From the NCBI GenBank assembly GCA_016617855.1, contig JAECUM010028837.1, positions 26,909-90,908 on the forward strand: 64,000 bases of DNA, read 5' to 3'. The first letter of the stretch is position 1; each line of letters opens with the position of its first letter. This document shows positions 1-12,838 of this stretch, in pieces. Below the pieces are notes generated by a model. That model saw only the letters and a program-made list of their open reading frames with translations, was not told the DNA's origin and searched no databases. The position numbers were made by a program, and so were the translations under genes. This stretch comes from Megalonaias nervosa. Its lineage: Eukaryota > Mollusca > Bivalvia > Unionida > Unionidae.

Positions 1-369
1 AGAGGCTTCGGTTCAGCGTTATTGACCTTGTATTTTCATTTTCGTAGGAAGCTTTACTTTTTATTAATAAGGTCTCCAGCAAAATGGTCTGTTCAGCCTC
101 TCTGCTGCTCTGTTACATATTTTTAACCCTAAAGTCGTAATCTAAATTTGGGGCTTAGCTTGGATCTGAATTTCTGTAAAACATTTCATAGATATTAAAA
201 CTTCTTTTAAATTTAAATTGACTTTGTTTTGGAATTATCATTGTCTCTGGTAAAGATGTTAATTCCACACATTTGATAAATTTTTACTCAAACCAGCAAT
301 TATTCATCCTGTCACTTAATAAACTTCGTTTCAAATCCGATCCAAGTAGTGTCAGAGTCAAGCAGAAGG

Positions 370-780
370 TATCTAATTCTTACCTGCAACATAATCCTGC
401 ATTTGACGAACCATTTAGCTGAACAATGGTAGACTTTGTCGGCCCTTTGTCGACCCTTTACCTAATACCAAGTCAGGCAACCGATACATATTGAACGTAT
501 TGTCTGCATCCACAAAATTTTCAGAGGCAACCTCTTTGAGAAATATTAAAACTATAATTATTGTAAAAGCTTTGGTAAATTTTTAATGCTTGCTGGTCTT
601 TGCAAATCTGTCCAGTCTGATCAAGGTTCAAATCTTATGTCTGGAATTGCATGGATTAGGCATCGAGCAGTTTAACTCTTCTGTCTATCAGTCTGAGAGT
701 CAAGTGACTTTGGAAAGGTTGTATCGATCGTTGAAGAATATGATTCATTTATATTGTTCAGATCAGGAAAAGGCATGAAT
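370..780 (+). pseudogene. Integrase core remnant of Gmr1-like element 1
   Basis: Translated in shifting frames this reads as the end of an integrase catalytic core. The VDFVGPL-type strand (first catalytic Asp) lies near 430-450. The later part at 590-778 contains FNSSVYQSESQVTLERLYRS, matching the retroviral/gypsy pattern around the third catalytic residue (S-x-Y-H-P-x-S-x-G-x-x-E-R), although the His-Pro pair has become Gln-Ser. Downstream residues LKNMIHLYC continue the family pattern. Several frameshifts mean it is not functional. The same start motif recurs at 50570-50640 in copy 2. Confidence 0.65.
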
Positions 781-1429
781 GAGGGTGCATGCTGTTTGGT
801 AATCAGTTAAACATTCATGGGGTTTTAGTCTTGTTTGATCTGCTTTAGACCATTCAAGTTATAAAAAGAGAAACTTCTTTTAAATGTAGATTTCAAGATT
901 AATATTCTTGATTACGTCTCTGATTTCAAAAGCTAGTGAAGTAGCAGGAACTAATATTCACTCTATTCAGTCAAAAATGAAATTAAGAAATACACAGAAA
1001 GGTTTTTTTTTTCAGTGTGTGATAAAGTCATAGCTTTTTTGCCAATACTTCAAAATCCTCTTCGGATTAAATTATATGATCCTTATACAACTAAAAAAAA
1101 CAAATGACTTAAATTATGTAATTTAATACTTCTTTGAGTCGGAAACAGAAACAAATTTGTCATATAAATACGATAGAGGTGTGTATTGATAGAGACAGCA
1201 CAGTTATTTATTCAATTAATTTAGCTGTACCTATTCAACTCTACTACCGAATGAAATCTGATTGTAGTTAATTTGGCTAAACAATCGTCAAAATTCATGA
1301 ATATTAAACGATCTGAACACAAACTTTCACATCCACAGTAACAGGAAAGTGTTGAACTAAAACAGCTATTATATGAATATGAGTGCTTCTTTCATGACTT
1401 TCCAACGCGAAAAATTAAATATGTCATGA

Positions 1430-2560
1430 AGTTGAGGCGTAGATTCTACACTTGTGAAACAGCATCCTTACATGATCAATCGGCTCAAGCATTAATGTCT
1501 GAAGATAGTAATTCATTATTTACTTGAGATAGATTTTATAGAATCAAGTAAACGTAACTGGAGTTCACCATGTGTAATTGTACCTAAACCAGATACTACA
1601 TTCCGCATGTGTACTGTCTGGTCAACAGTGTCACAAAAATAGGATTCATTTCCATTGCCAAGAATAAATGATTGTATCGACAAAATATGAAATGCAAAAT
1701 ATATTATCATGTTTGACCTTTTTTAAAGGATTGTGACAAATTTCACTCACAGAAAGGGCAAAATGAAATTTTGGGGGGTTTCTTAATCATTATAGGCTTT
1801 ATCAGTATAAAGTGATGCTCTCATGGAATTAAAAATTATCCTGCAGCATTGCAGCATTAATGAACATATTAACATCAGGTCTGTATAAATTGCGATCCAT
1901 ATATCAATGACATAATCATCAATGACATCAGGTCTGTATAACTGTGACCCATATATCAATGACATCATCATTAATGACAATACATATGAAGACCACCTGG
2001 AAACAATTTGGACATTTTTCGATCGACTAGGTGATGCAAAACGGATTTAGATCAAATTGACTTTTGCCGTGTTTGTGTTGCATTTTACGGGCATATTATC
2101 AGACAATTTAAACCTGTCGAAGTTAAGGTCAAGGCTACATCTGATTTTTGTTCAAAGGTTTCCATTATTGCCAAACCTCTGACAAGGTTGCTGAAGTAAT
2201 ACATCTAGGTTTTACTGGTCTGAGAAATGTCAGGATGCTTTCGAAAAATAAAAGACAGTACCTCAAAGTTCACTAGTTCTAAAAGCACAAATGTTTGGCC
2301 AAGTATTAAAAATGTTGATGTAAGTAATGCAATAATTAGCAGAATATGGATTCAAGATAAAAATTATGTGGATCATCTAGTATGCTAGTTTTCTAAAAAG
2401 CTAAGCAAGCACCAGACAAAAATTATTCCACAGTTGAGAAGGAATGTTTGGCTTTGATATTTTCTTTGCAACATTTTGAGGTTTATATCAGCTGAGATTT
2501 TTTTCCGATTATTGTTTTCAGTGATAATTATTCCCTTACTTTCATTAACTAAATGAAAAA
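1430..2560 (+). pseudogene. Reverse transcriptase / RNase H remnant of Gmr1-like element 1
   Basis: Begins with the gypsy RT N-terminal pattern: VKQHPYM near 1450, then a stretch ending in NWSSPCVIVPKPDTTFRMCT at about 1555-1615. The connection domain appears near 2130-2200 (IIAKPLTRLL). RNase H-like sequence follows at 2380-2560, with FSKKLSKHQ, a KECLAL-like segment and a single PIIVFSD motif near 2500-2530. Stops and frameshifts are present throughout. The RNase H motif is single-copy here, which makes it the reference for the nine-fold amplified version at 51882-52286. Confidence 0.65.
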
Positions 2561-2835
2561 TAAATATCAGAGATTGTTTCATATGGAGTTTAATGCTCAA
2601 AGAATATAACATTGCCACTAGACACATGAAAAGACGATATTGCATGACTGCATATAAACTCTCACATGTATAGAAGTACAACCCTGTTATTGTTTGTCTA
2701 TAGTCTGTGTTAGCAAGCCAATTTTCATGCATATGACCCCGTCCAATGTAATTAAATTTATTATAATATCGTATGTTTATTTGATACATATATAAACGAA
2801 AGTTTTAATTTATCCATCTTTTACGAGGGGTGGGT

Positions 2836-3480
2836 GTTATGTATATTTAATTACAGTGTATGCTTAACTTTTACCATGGTTGTAAATTGTAAACAGCACG
2901 TTCACATAGTTAATTGTTGTTCATGACTCTAATTAGTGTATGACTTGTTGACGTAGCCAAAGATCTAGGTTGGTCTTGTTTACAGTTTATCTGAAATCTT
3001 CACATTCTATTACGTTATATGTCCATTGAAATCTTCACATTATATTATTTTATATGTCCAATGAAAATTTGCATAAATAAACCTATAATTAACTACTGTT
3101 TAAGGTCAGTCTGTGAGAATCCCTAATGATCAGAAATTACGGTTGCTTTCAGATATGATTTGATAAGAATTAATTGGATTTACTAAATGGCTATTGACTT
3201 TGGATATACACTACTTTGTAATTATTGTGAACTCATTCAAAGACATTCTCTGTTGAATTATTTTTGACATCAGGACATTCAAGACTATTGGAAATCATTC
3301 GGAATATTCTACGGTTTTAGACTTTCGAAAGGAAATTTAGGATAATGTTTTTATTTAATGTACAATAATGTAAGCGAATCTTGAAATTTCACCTGGTAAT
3401 GTAGAGAAATGTATTACTTGTTGATTACAAATAAATTGATGGCTTCACTTCATTCTGTAACATATTTTAAGACACAGAGA
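2836..3480 (+). repeat. 3' LTR of Gmr1-like element 1 (approximate)
   Basis: AT-rich non-coding sequence following the RNase H remnant. The block near 3215-3290 (TAATTATTGTGAACTCATTC and onward) is similar to blocks near 9375-9400 and 47760-47785, so the three look like LTRs of one family. The left boundary is placed at the TGTTATG after a G-rich, polypurine-like tract (GAGGGGTGGG at about 2825). The right boundary is a guess. Confidence 0.45.
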
Positions 3481-3789
3481 CGTAACAGCATTTGCAGACA
3501 CTCTTCTAGATAATTACACTATTATCATCTGAAGCCTGACTGTTATCATAAACATTTAGGTGTGATCAAACAATTTCTGAGGTACGTGTAATAGTCTATT
3601 TTTCATAAAATATGGTTTGTAAACCATGTACCGATCATTTGATAGGTAACTTTGAATAGATAACGATAATAATGTGTACGAATGGTCATACTATCTTTAT
3701 TACTTGTAATCTACAGTCCTCCATCGGGTCGCCACACTTCGGGACTCATTTAATATCATCATTAAACAGGGCTTCAGCGTGTATGATAA

Positions 3790-5760
3790 TTTATAATAAT
3801 GGGTGATTTAAATAAGGACTTAGTGCTGAATTTAAAATATCTCAGAGTGGTGATGATGCTTAATATGCAAATTATAATAACTAAGCCGATCAGAGTAACA
3901 GACAGTTATGCAGCTTTTAAATCTCGTTGTTATATCGCCAATCATATATATTCTTCGTTCTGGAATTATCTCTGTTGGTGCAAATGTAAATGATAACAAG
4001 GTTTCATATTTAATTGCACGGCTGCATAGAGAAGTATGGCTTGATAATAAAGCGGAATTTGAATAAATTAATAATATAATGACAAGTATCGACTGGAAAA
4101 CAAAGCTAAGGACATTTCTTGATGTCAATGATGCAAATTCAACTGTAACTTTGTCGTATATTCAGTTTCTAAAGACTGCATACCATTACGCAAAGTAATT
4201 GTTCAGCTGAGGGACAAATGCTGTTACGATAACACAATGTACAGAGCAAGTAGGAAGCGTCCCTCATGAGAAAATAATTATTAACGGTAATAATCTGAAT
4301 CACTGGGAACAATAATAGAGTACGCGATAAAGCGAATAACCAGTAGAAAAAAAAAAAAAAAAAAAACAGCAAAGAAGAATATTGATTATATCGGAATGAT
4401 CTCAAAAGAATTTAGAAACTTGTGTCATTTTGTCGAAGAAAAGTTTTTGCCCTCTACTACAACACACTAATGCTAATGGTTCGCTATGTGTAATATTTCA
4501 GAACATTGATAACAACAATGTCAATATACCGGATATACCTTTCAAAGTTAATAACAAGCTAACTAATACATTAATAACAACTCAAGACCTTTTTGATGTA
4601 ATTAAATCTATGCCTAGGTTTAAAACATGTGGCGTATGTAAAAAGGTCATCTTGAACTTAAAGGAATGGTTACATTCACAGGTAAACCACTGTGTTCTAT
4701 TAGCTATGTCCGTTGTTAACATGCGTTCCATCATTGTTATGGTAAACAAACCAATGACTTTGTATGAAAACGAATGTAGCAGCGATCCTTCAAACTACAT
4801 CCCTTTTTCACTACTGAATTGTATTGGAGAATTTTGGAAAGAATCATTTTTAAACATCTCTACAGTCAAATGATCCTGTATTCAAAAGTTACTCCTGGTT
4901 CTTCCGATTCAACACTATCTCGGTTTATCGATATGTACCATGGAATATCCACTGCGCTTGATAACAAGGATAACGTGTGTGGTATTTTTGCGATGTCTCT
5001 AAAGTATTTCATCGGGTTTGGCATAAAGGTCTGATACGTAAAATAAATTGCAATGGAACTGATAGCTCTCTTACTGATTGGTTCTCCGACTACCTGTATT
5101 GTCGAATCAAGTATACAGTATAATGAGGCTGGCATATTATATGATTCTGGACACTGTGTTAGAACTGTTATGATTTATTGTGTATAATAACGATATTGGG
5201 GACGATCTCTTCAATGCAACGAGACTCTTTGCTTATTATAGCACGTTCGGGTATTCATCAAATGATACTTACGAATTGAATATGTACTGAATACAGATTC
5301 AAAACCAATTGACAACTGGTCAGAGTATTGGTTGGTTCACTTGAATCCAACTATAACTGAAGTAATGCTTTCCTCGCGTAATCTAGAACCAGTATGTCCT
5401 GAATTAAATTTTGTTTAGAAATCCTCTCTTTATTTTGAGTTCCATAAATATCTTGAAGTAATTTCAATAATATAGACAACAGGACTAAAGATATTGATAA
5501 CATATGTCGGTCGCCCTAAAAAATCAGGTTAATAATGAAGACTGCCTTCACAATAACCTAAATAGAAATTTCGCCACATAAAAAGCGGTAGAAAAAATGT
5601 TTAAATACATTCACTCCCTATTAGAATATATTTAAGTTGTATGGGAAAGCTGTTAGGCTGAATACTATCTTAAATCTGAAACGAAAGTACAGGGAGAATT
5701 ATGACTGGTCTTGTTAGAAGTATTTAGTGTCGTAAGATGTGTGAAGAAACTAGTTTAATA
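3790..5760 (+). pseudogene. Degenerate CR1/jockey-like non-LTR retrotransposon
   Basis: Pieces of one ORF2-type protein in order on the plus strand. At 3799-3990 there is an endonuclease C-terminal strand (GDLNKDL, then ITKPIRVT). RT begins near 4790 with SNYIPFSLLNCIGEFW (family form NYRPISLL), followed by FKHLYSQMILY, an ALDNKDNVCGIF strand and NWFSDYL-like sequence to about 5105. Near 5200-5235 the reading RLFAYYSTF stands where the catalytic ADD should be, so the active site is lost. Many frames are broken. The 3' end is uncertain; no poly(A) or terminal repeat is clear. Confidence 0.6.
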
Positions 5761-5849
5761 AAATAGGTTACTTTGACAGCATTGTATATTGTGTCTCTCT
5801 TTCTTATCTTGCAGACATTCTACAACCACATACAGGAATAATCTTACAA

Positions 5850-5991
5850 ATAGGACTAATATTAATTGAATTAATGCCCGACTTGACGTTAGTAGAAATA
5901 GGACTAATATTAATTGAATTAATACCCGACTTGACGTTAGTAGAAATAGGACTAATTTTAATCAAATTAATACCGACTTGACATTAGTAGA
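5850..5991. repeat. 48-bp tandem repeat, 3 copies
   Basis: The unit beginning ATAGGACTAATATTAATTGA is repeated at 5850, 5898 and 5946 with few changes; the third copy is slightly shortened. No coding content is seen. Confidence 0.9.
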
Positions 5992-6849
5992 AACTCATTT
6001 TTACATTCTTATAATAATGTTTGGATTCCACTTAAATATTCAATAAAAGAAAGTAACTATTCTATCTTCAGCAGAAAAATAGAGACTAAGGCAACATGTG
6101 CCTGTATATTGTTTTCCTGTTACCAGGAAAGAATCTATGTTACATTTTAAAATCAGAAAAGAACAATACCGAGTTACAGAAAACCATGTTCTTGTCATTG
6201 GGATATATCAATTGTGCGCTTTTGGAAGCGACATTGAAAATGCATGTCATTATATAGTCACTTGCAAGTACTATATTGAACATCGCTGGTGAATGATTCA
6301 AAGTGTAATCATCTCTATATACCAGTGACTACAAATAATTTGTTGTACGGATCATCTAATTTCAAAGCGAACAAAGCTTATTTGACTTGTTCCAAATATA
6401 CAGTTGAGACACAAGCCGCTTTATAAAATCAAGCTATATTAAAAATGGTATCTTTCTACCCAATTAATTATTCCCATTTTGATTAAGAAAGACATGATGT
6501 TCTAAATCTTTAGCTATTGTTTTCATTTTGGTGTATGTACTCTTGTTCTGTTTCTGACACGTGCATTAATATATTCTCCATTTCTCTCTATCCCTTTCTT
6601 AGCTCATCCATATTCCCCGAATCGTGTATGCTTCATCTATTTGTGTGGAATCATATTACTTTAGTGCCGCTATTCATGTAAATTCTTATCGATTGTAAGA
6701 AATGTGTTTATTCTAATTTGCACTTGTAGCTAGACACCATTTGTTAAAATGTATGGCAAAAAATATGTATAAAGTAAACAAAGTATAACTACAACATCCA
6801 AACTAAAGTAAACAAAGTATAACTACAACATCCAAACTATGATGTAGAT
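5992..6849. other. Intergenic stretch without recognisable gene
   Basis: AT-rich sequence with only short open frames, the longest 64 codons at 6098-6292, which I do not recognise. A 33-bp unit (AGTAAACAAAGTATAACTAC...) is duplicated at about 6771-6838. Confidence 0.5.
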
Positions 6850-8150
6850 TACTGACCAACTCAGTTTGTACAGTGTATATACATATCTAAGATGTACATC
6901 ATGACCAACTCAGTTTGTACAGTGTATATACATATCTAAGATGTACATCATGACCAACTCAGTATGTACTTTATAACCAACTTTGTACAGTGTATATACA
7001 TATCTAAGATGTACATCATTACCAACTCAGTTTGTACAGTGTATATACATATCTAAGATGTACATCATTGCCAACTCAGTTTGTACAGTGTATATACATA
7101 TCTAAGATGTATTTCATGACCAACTCAGCTCAGTTTGTACAGTGTATATACATATCTGAGATGAACCTCATTACAAACTTAGGTTGTACAGTGTGGATAC
7201 ATACCTAAGATGTAGCTCGATGACCTACTCAGTTTGTACAATGTAAATACTGTAATAAATCGAGGGTATTGTGTTGACGTCTTCATTTCTATAAATTTAT
7301 GAATCTTTGTGATTAGTTGTTTGATTATGGGAAATCGGTGTTGGGGAAATAATTTTCAGTGCGACTAATCAGCCAATTGCCAGGAGCAAGCGTCACATAG
7401 TGCAGTTGATGAGATTTCATGATTGCATGGTTAAGTTTCGTAATGAGTTCAGTTCAGAGCCGTATAAGCGGGCCTTTAGTCAAGTAGTTCATATTAAAAT
7501 CTAATTGTGTTGATTGATTATGTATCTCCATGTGAAGTATTTGTGATAGATGCTGATAAATTGTACAATGGAATAATTAGAAGGAATTGTTCCATTATCT
7601 GGAGACGCCTTTTATTGTTGCTATAATGGTAAATATGTTGTAGAGTTACGGGCGAAATGAGGCTTAAAATCATGAATTTACTGACCTATGGTTAGAGAAG
7701 GAAAAACAGTTCCATTTTATTTGGTGTTCGAGTTGTATTTATATTTTCACGGCGTGAAATACTGGCGCTACGTTACGGAAAAGTAATAAGGAGAAACCGT
7801 GCAGTTGTGAGATTGGCATGCAATTGTATATTTTGATGTTTGTGGTCATGAACTGATAAGAGGAAAATTAATTATAGTCTGGGCGCGTTGGAATTTTTAG
7901 TAGACAATAGTTTCTGTCAAGATAGCCTTGAAAATAAAGGGAAAACGTATGACGTCTAGTAGAACTGACGCCAGGGTTGGATTCGCTCGGTAAAGAGACC
8001 TCTTTGGCTTATTACAATACATATCTAAGATGTAGCTGACTACCAACTCAGTTTGTACAGTAAAGATACGTATCTAAGGTATAGCTGACGACCAACTCAG
8101 TTTGTACAGTAAAGATACATATAAAAGATGTAGCTCACTGAGCAACTAAG
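6850..8150. repeat. ~49-bp minisatellite interrupted by a solo LTR
   Basis: Units of the form TTTGTACAGTGTATATACAT followed by ATCTAAGATGTACATC and ACCAACTCAG recur about seven times from 6850 to 7250. They resume at 8017-8150 with two to three diverged copies (ACAGTAAAGATAC variants). The interruption is exactly the LTR at 7251-8016, so the array existed before that insertion. Confidence 0.85.
7251..8016 (+). mobile_element. Solo LTR, clean insertion with 4-bp target duplication
   Basis: A 766-bp segment starts TGTAATAA and ends TTATTACA, giving the TG...CA ends of an LTR with an 8-bp inverted terminus. It is flanked by ATAC at 7247-7250 and 8017-8020, a 4-bp duplication that fits gypsy or BEL/Pao integrases. 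An AATAAA about 80 bp before the end (near 7932) fits an LTR polyadenylation signal in plus orientation. A second copy lies inverted at 11218-11930. No internal retroviral domain is attached. Confidence 0.7.
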
Positions 8151-8999
8151 AACGAAATATGAAACAAAAGTTTCATTTTCCCATTTCGCCTACTCTCTCT
8201 TTACTTGAAGTATAACAAATGCTAATAGTCCAACATGGGATATGCGTTAATTCTGCAATAGGCGAGAGGACAGCATCATCCAATCCTTGTGAAAACAAAA
8301 CGCTGTCACTATACTCAATGAACATATAAATGGATGAACGATAGTTTTATCCAATGAAATTAAAGATAGTTCTGTGGAATTAAAAGAATGATAGATATAT
8401 GGAATTAAATAAAGGATAATTCTATGGAATTAAAGGAAGGATAGTTCTATGGAAGTAAAATTTGCCGATCCATTAAGAAACTTCGATTTTGCCCATTGGG
8501 AAGGCTAGGTGTAATATGATAAAAATCTCCAATAACTTATGAGTTGTTTGTCTCACGTACTTGAAAACTGGCAAGCATAATCCGCAATCGACGTGTCAAC
8601 ACTTGTCAGACTTGGGTGCCTGGGTCAAGCTCTATGGGTCTTTCTTTACACCTCATGATATTTAGCACTTGGGTCATGGCCTAGAAACTATTTAGAACCC
8701 CATATATAACCATACAAACTTACTGGACATGAGTAGAGAAATGTATGCATGCAACTGATATGGCACCCGAGACCATCTTACTACATCCAACCACACACAT
8801 TTAGTCTATTGGTTATAGTTTGAAAACAATCGAGATTCCATCCCTAGAACTATATTTAATGGACATGAACTGTTATGTAAATTTAATCTGTATTGTTTGT
8901 AGGCTTTAATTAATGACTTTATGTTATATAATCTGTTTTTTGTACCTGACCCTGTCCAAATCAAGTTAATGGTGTAACTGACCATTGGCATGCATTTTG
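8151..8999. other. Intergenic stretch without recognisable gene
   Basis: No coding similarity seen. A short repeat, GGAATTAAA(G/T)... with GATAGTTCTATG, occurs about four times at 8355-8455. Confidence 0.5.
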
Positions 9000-9745
9000 T
9001 AAACAAACATTATACATAGCTAACATTTCTCTAAGATTTTAGATTAAACATTCAGATCGTTATTAATAGCAATCATGTTAAATTGAATTTTGTTCTAGAG
9101 CATTAAGTTTTTTTACTTGAAAATGCCTAAACTTGTTGATAACTTTGAGTGCTTTATAGAGGAAACTGACCTATATCCTGGCTCTATTATTGTGTCTAAG
9201 CTTTTTATATAATGTTGTTTAGATGAAATATTTATTCATTCTTGCCTTAACAACTGAAACAGAACCATTTTTATTGTTGTGTTCAGTTTTTATTGGGGAG
9301 AAATTATATACTTCTACTATTATCCAGAGGAATTACAAAGTGTTTAATAATATTATTGGACTAAACAACAATTTGGAATTATAGTGAATTCAGAAAAGGA
9401 CATTTTGGATTATATTATTGTACGACATTAAAAAAAAAAAAGAAACTCTCAGCATATCACCACACTACTATTGGAACAATAGCACGTTCGAACATACAGG
9501 CACATCAACAGATTCATTATTTGAATTTATTTGGAACACCATTGGAATTCGATTGGAACTTTTTTACATTTGGACATCAGATTTTTAGGACTATTTATGA
9601 TTTAATTAACAAGACTAGGGTTTTTTTAAAATAAATTTTCACTTTGCCTTCTAGGAAAATAAATTAGTTTTTGATTTTACAACACTTGTTGTTTTCGCTC
9701 TTTTCTGTTGCTTTGTTTAAGACCGTAGAGTCGCAACAGGACAAA
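9000..9745 (+). repeat. Solo LTR of the Gmr1-like family (approximate)
   Basis: Similar in sequence and order to the LTR at 47230-48150: both contain AATTATAGTGAATTC / AATTATTGTGAATTC, a GGCACATCAACA block, a (T)TTGGAA(C/T)ACCA block, a TTTCACTTTG ... TCTAGG(G/A)AA block, and GTAGAGTCGCAAC / ATAGAGCTGTAAT at the end. No internal coding sequence adjoins either side. A decayed solo LTR is the simplest reading; exact ends are not determined. Confidence 0.5.
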
Positions 9746-11217
9746 GCACACACCTAAATAAAATCTGTCTTTTGGGCACGCTTAATGAGCTAGAAATTTG
9801 ACTCAAATTTTACGAATGTCTTCAAATCGCGATATAACAAACAAGAATTCCAGATGAGTGTGAGTTACTAACGTATCCACTTTACCTAAAATACATATGT
9901 GCGTATCATTAAGTACTGCTTGAAACTGCAAAACATAAATAATTATACTCTTTGAAAATGTACCAACAAATGCTTACCGATTGCAAAAGAAAGAATTATA
10001 AGAGCTGGATTTCTAATGTGAGAACTACACTATTGATCTGAGGATTTGGAGAAGTCTGGCATTATCTAAATCAGCCCATATATCTTTCTTTTTGTTGCTT
10101 TTTAAACCCAAACTGCAATACATATTTCATTCTAACTAGAGTCCAGCAGTTGCTTGGAAAACGTCATACATGTCTAAAGATGTAAAAAATTTATTTAATA
10201 CCGCTTCTTATCTTAAATATAATTGATAATGCCAGCCACAGAAAGATTTTGCATAAATTAAGGGATTCATCACACCTTTTAAATATCGAGACTGGTAGAC
10301 ATGTTGGGAAAGAACGAAATGAAAGGATGTGTAGAATCCATTCCTGCTTACATCATCTTCTCCTGCCCCCCACCCCCTTCCGAGAATTTATGTGCACACA
10401 ACTTTTTTGCCATTATTCATTCATCTATGCAACTGTGTATTGCATATGAATTATGTATTGCATGACTACATGCTTTATGCATACGTCAAATCAATCAAAC
10501 GGTTCGGTTTCTAAAATAATAATTTAACATCATACTCTACAGTAATTTGATATTTTGCTTTTTACTGTGCCTGTGCCAAACGGTGTGGAAAAGAAATTTC
10601 ATGTGCTTAATGCCTGCTTTTTCTGTCCCATCAAATAGTTGCTTTTCATGCATCAAAAATACATTTCAAAGGGCAACTCATATTTTGTATCTGTAAGTAG
10701 CTACGAAGATAGATAGATAGATCGGTCGGTCCGTTAACGGTTGGTTGCTCGATTGACTGATGGGAAGATATATATTATAATAGGTTGTTGTATAAGCTCA
10801 AATATAAAACAATAAAATAGATAAATGAAGAATTTGTGGCAATTTGGATAAAATGTTGTTTTGTAATTAGTACTTGGTTCGTCAGGAATCACTGTTTCTT
10901 CATCGGAAAAAAATTTCTACATCAAGCAAATAAGCAGTAATTAGTGTATGGCAAGGAGAACAATATATTCGAACGAGATAATATTGCATGTAAATAGAAA
11001 TGTTCGTTTTAATAACATTTCATTGCAAATGCCTGATCGAAAATATCGAAATATGACATCACAGAAAAAAGTTTAGGAAAGAAAACAAGAAGAAAAAAAA
11101 CAAAAAACAAATATGAAGCATTCAGAGGAAATAGCACTGGGGCAAAGGATACATGCCACATATGCTAGTTATTGTTTAGGCTTTCTTTTTTATGCCATTA
11201 ATGTCATGCATATATAT
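9746..11217. other. Intergenic stretch without recognisable gene
   Basis: AT-rich, with A/T homopolymer runs and a short GATA microsatellite at about 10709-10722. Open frames are at most 66 codons and none resembles a known family. Confidence 0.5.
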
Positions 11218-11930
11218 TGTAACAAACAATGGGGTTACTTGACCGAGCGATTTCTAACCCTGGCGCGATTCCGCTAGAAGTCGTAAGTTTCCCCTAATTC
11301 CAAAGACCTCTATACAACTGCTGTTGTAAACTGGAAAGTCCAACGTGTCCATTCTGTAAACAATTTTCCTCTAATTAATACAAGACCACAGAACTCACAA
11401 CTTCCCAATTGTCTATCAACCGCACAGCCATATGGTTTCTCTGCATTAACTTTACGTAACGTACCGTCAGCATTCCATGTCGTAAAACTATACTACCCAA
11501 CCACCTAATACAAGAAACTATTTTTACTATGCCACCTTAGGCCAATCAAATCATGGTTTTAATCCAAATTTCGCCTGTAACTTTGCATCACATTTACCAC
11601 CTTGGCAACAATAAACGGCGCGTGCCGACGACGGAGCAGTCCCTTCTCCTTTATTCCATTATGTAATTTACAAGAATAAATACTGCACCTTGAGTCCCAC
11701 AATCAATGTACACAACTAGATTTTAATATAAACCTGAGTTCACCAAAAGTAAACCATGGCATCTTGGAAACTCACTAACACTTCACTCTGTGACGTTTGC
11801 TCCTAGTAATTGGCTATTATTTCGGGCTGATGAATATTTCCCCAGGACCGACTTCCCATAATCAAACAAGTAATCACAAACATCTAAGAAATCCTTAAAA
11901 CAAAGCGCTATAAAAAAAATGCTCATAGTC
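11218..11930 (-). mobile_element. Inverted copy of the 7251-8016 LTR family
   Basis: Reverse complement of this stretch aligns along the LTR at 7251-8016. Its outer end starts TGTAAC, then shares ACCGAGCGA, AACCCTGGCG and CTAGA with the reverse complement of 7920-8016. The far part contains the complement of GATTATGGGAA(A/G)TCGGT and GGAGCAA(G/A)CGTCACA(T/G)AGTG. Divergence is considerable. The right boundary and any target duplication were not resolved. Confidence 0.6.
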
Positions 11931-12529
11931 CAATTTTTTTTCCATCATATTTACTTTAAGCTGGTTTTCGTTTAGTATTTAAATATTTTTCTTCTTCAGT
12001 TTTATAGCATAAAATCAACAATAATTTAAAGTCTTTTGTATTGCATATTCTTGCATTGTGCAGTAGTAATAACTACCAAGTTATGCAATATGTTTTTGGT
12101 CTAAACTTGCGAAACCACATGTTTCGTCCCCCCTCCCACCCGGACTTTATCTCACATGGTATCTATTTAATAATACTACCTTATTTCGATTCACATTTAC
12201 TACAGTTTTAAAGTCACTAAACTGAAACGCCTTCATCGGAAAAATTAAGTCTAGGAAAACACGACGAGATGAAGTAAAATTATTCTGAAAATTCTGATCC
12301 TTTCAGATACATAAATTGAATCTGCCTGGCGGAACCCACTAGTTAAACAAGACCTTTTCATATCTGGCGGCCTCACTAATTAACCAAGACATTTTTATAT
12401 CATTATATCCATGACGTTTCCAAAGTATGCAAAGCGTGAAGACATTCTTTTTTCAACGTACCTTGGTTGAAGTGTGACTATGCTCAGTAGAGCATTCTGA
12501 CACGTCTGCCAGCTTCTTGGTACAATGCA
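11931..12529. other. Intergenic stretch without recognisable gene
   Basis: No coding or RNA feature seen; homopolymer T/A tracts and unique-looking sequence only. Confidence 0.4.
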
Positions 12530-12838
12530 TGTGGTTAGAGCGTTTGCCTCGGATGCGGGAGGTCGTGGGTTCGATCCCCGGCCGAGTCATACCAAAGACT
12601 TACAAAAATGGTACTAACAGCTGCCTCGCTTGGCGCTCAGCATTAAGTGGTTAGTGTTAGGACTGGTCGGCCTGGTGTCAGGATAATGTGACTGGGTGGG
12701 ATATCAAGCTACATGTCTGCGGCATGATGCTCCAGTGCTAGACATCACTATAAACTGCTACACTGCAGACATCGTAGCGATATGACTGAAACATTTTTAA
12801 AGCTACGTTAAAAATCCAAATCACACACTCACACACAA
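12530..12838 (+). mobile_element. tRNA-derived SINE, family 1 (5' end damaged)
   Basis: Box A-like GTGGTTAGAGCG followed by box B GGTTCGATCCCC at 12570-12581, the two parts of a tRNA-type internal pol III promoter. The body matches the copies at 19793-20114 and 46077-46426, including GTGACTGGGTGGGA and TGTCTGCGGCATGATG. It ends in an ACACACTCACACAC tail. The first bases of the tRNA head differ from the other copies. This is not a tRNA gene because the acceptor stem does not close. Confidence 0.8.

Larger units (their letters stand above)
1..3480 (+). mobile_element. Degenerate Gmr1-like Ty3/gypsy retrotransposon, copy 1
   Basis: A decayed LTR retrotransposon entering from the left edge. Positions 1-140 resemble the 3' end of the LTRs at 9000-9745 and 47230-48150. 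Integrase-type sequence follows at about 370-780, then reverse transcriptase and RNase H at 1430-2560, then an LTR from about 2836. Integrase lying upstream of reverse transcriptase is the order known for Gmr1-like members of Ty3/gypsy; normal gypsy elements have it downstream. The gag and protease part seen in copy 2 (47227-52320) is missing here, so this copy is internally deleted. Stops and frameshifts are frequent in every domain. The LTR boundaries are approximate. Confidence 0.65.

Noticed and set aside
12530..12600. tRNA genes at 12530, 19793, 46380 and 16340-16420
   Set aside because: A and B boxes are present but acceptor and anticodon stems do not close and all are followed by SINE bodies.
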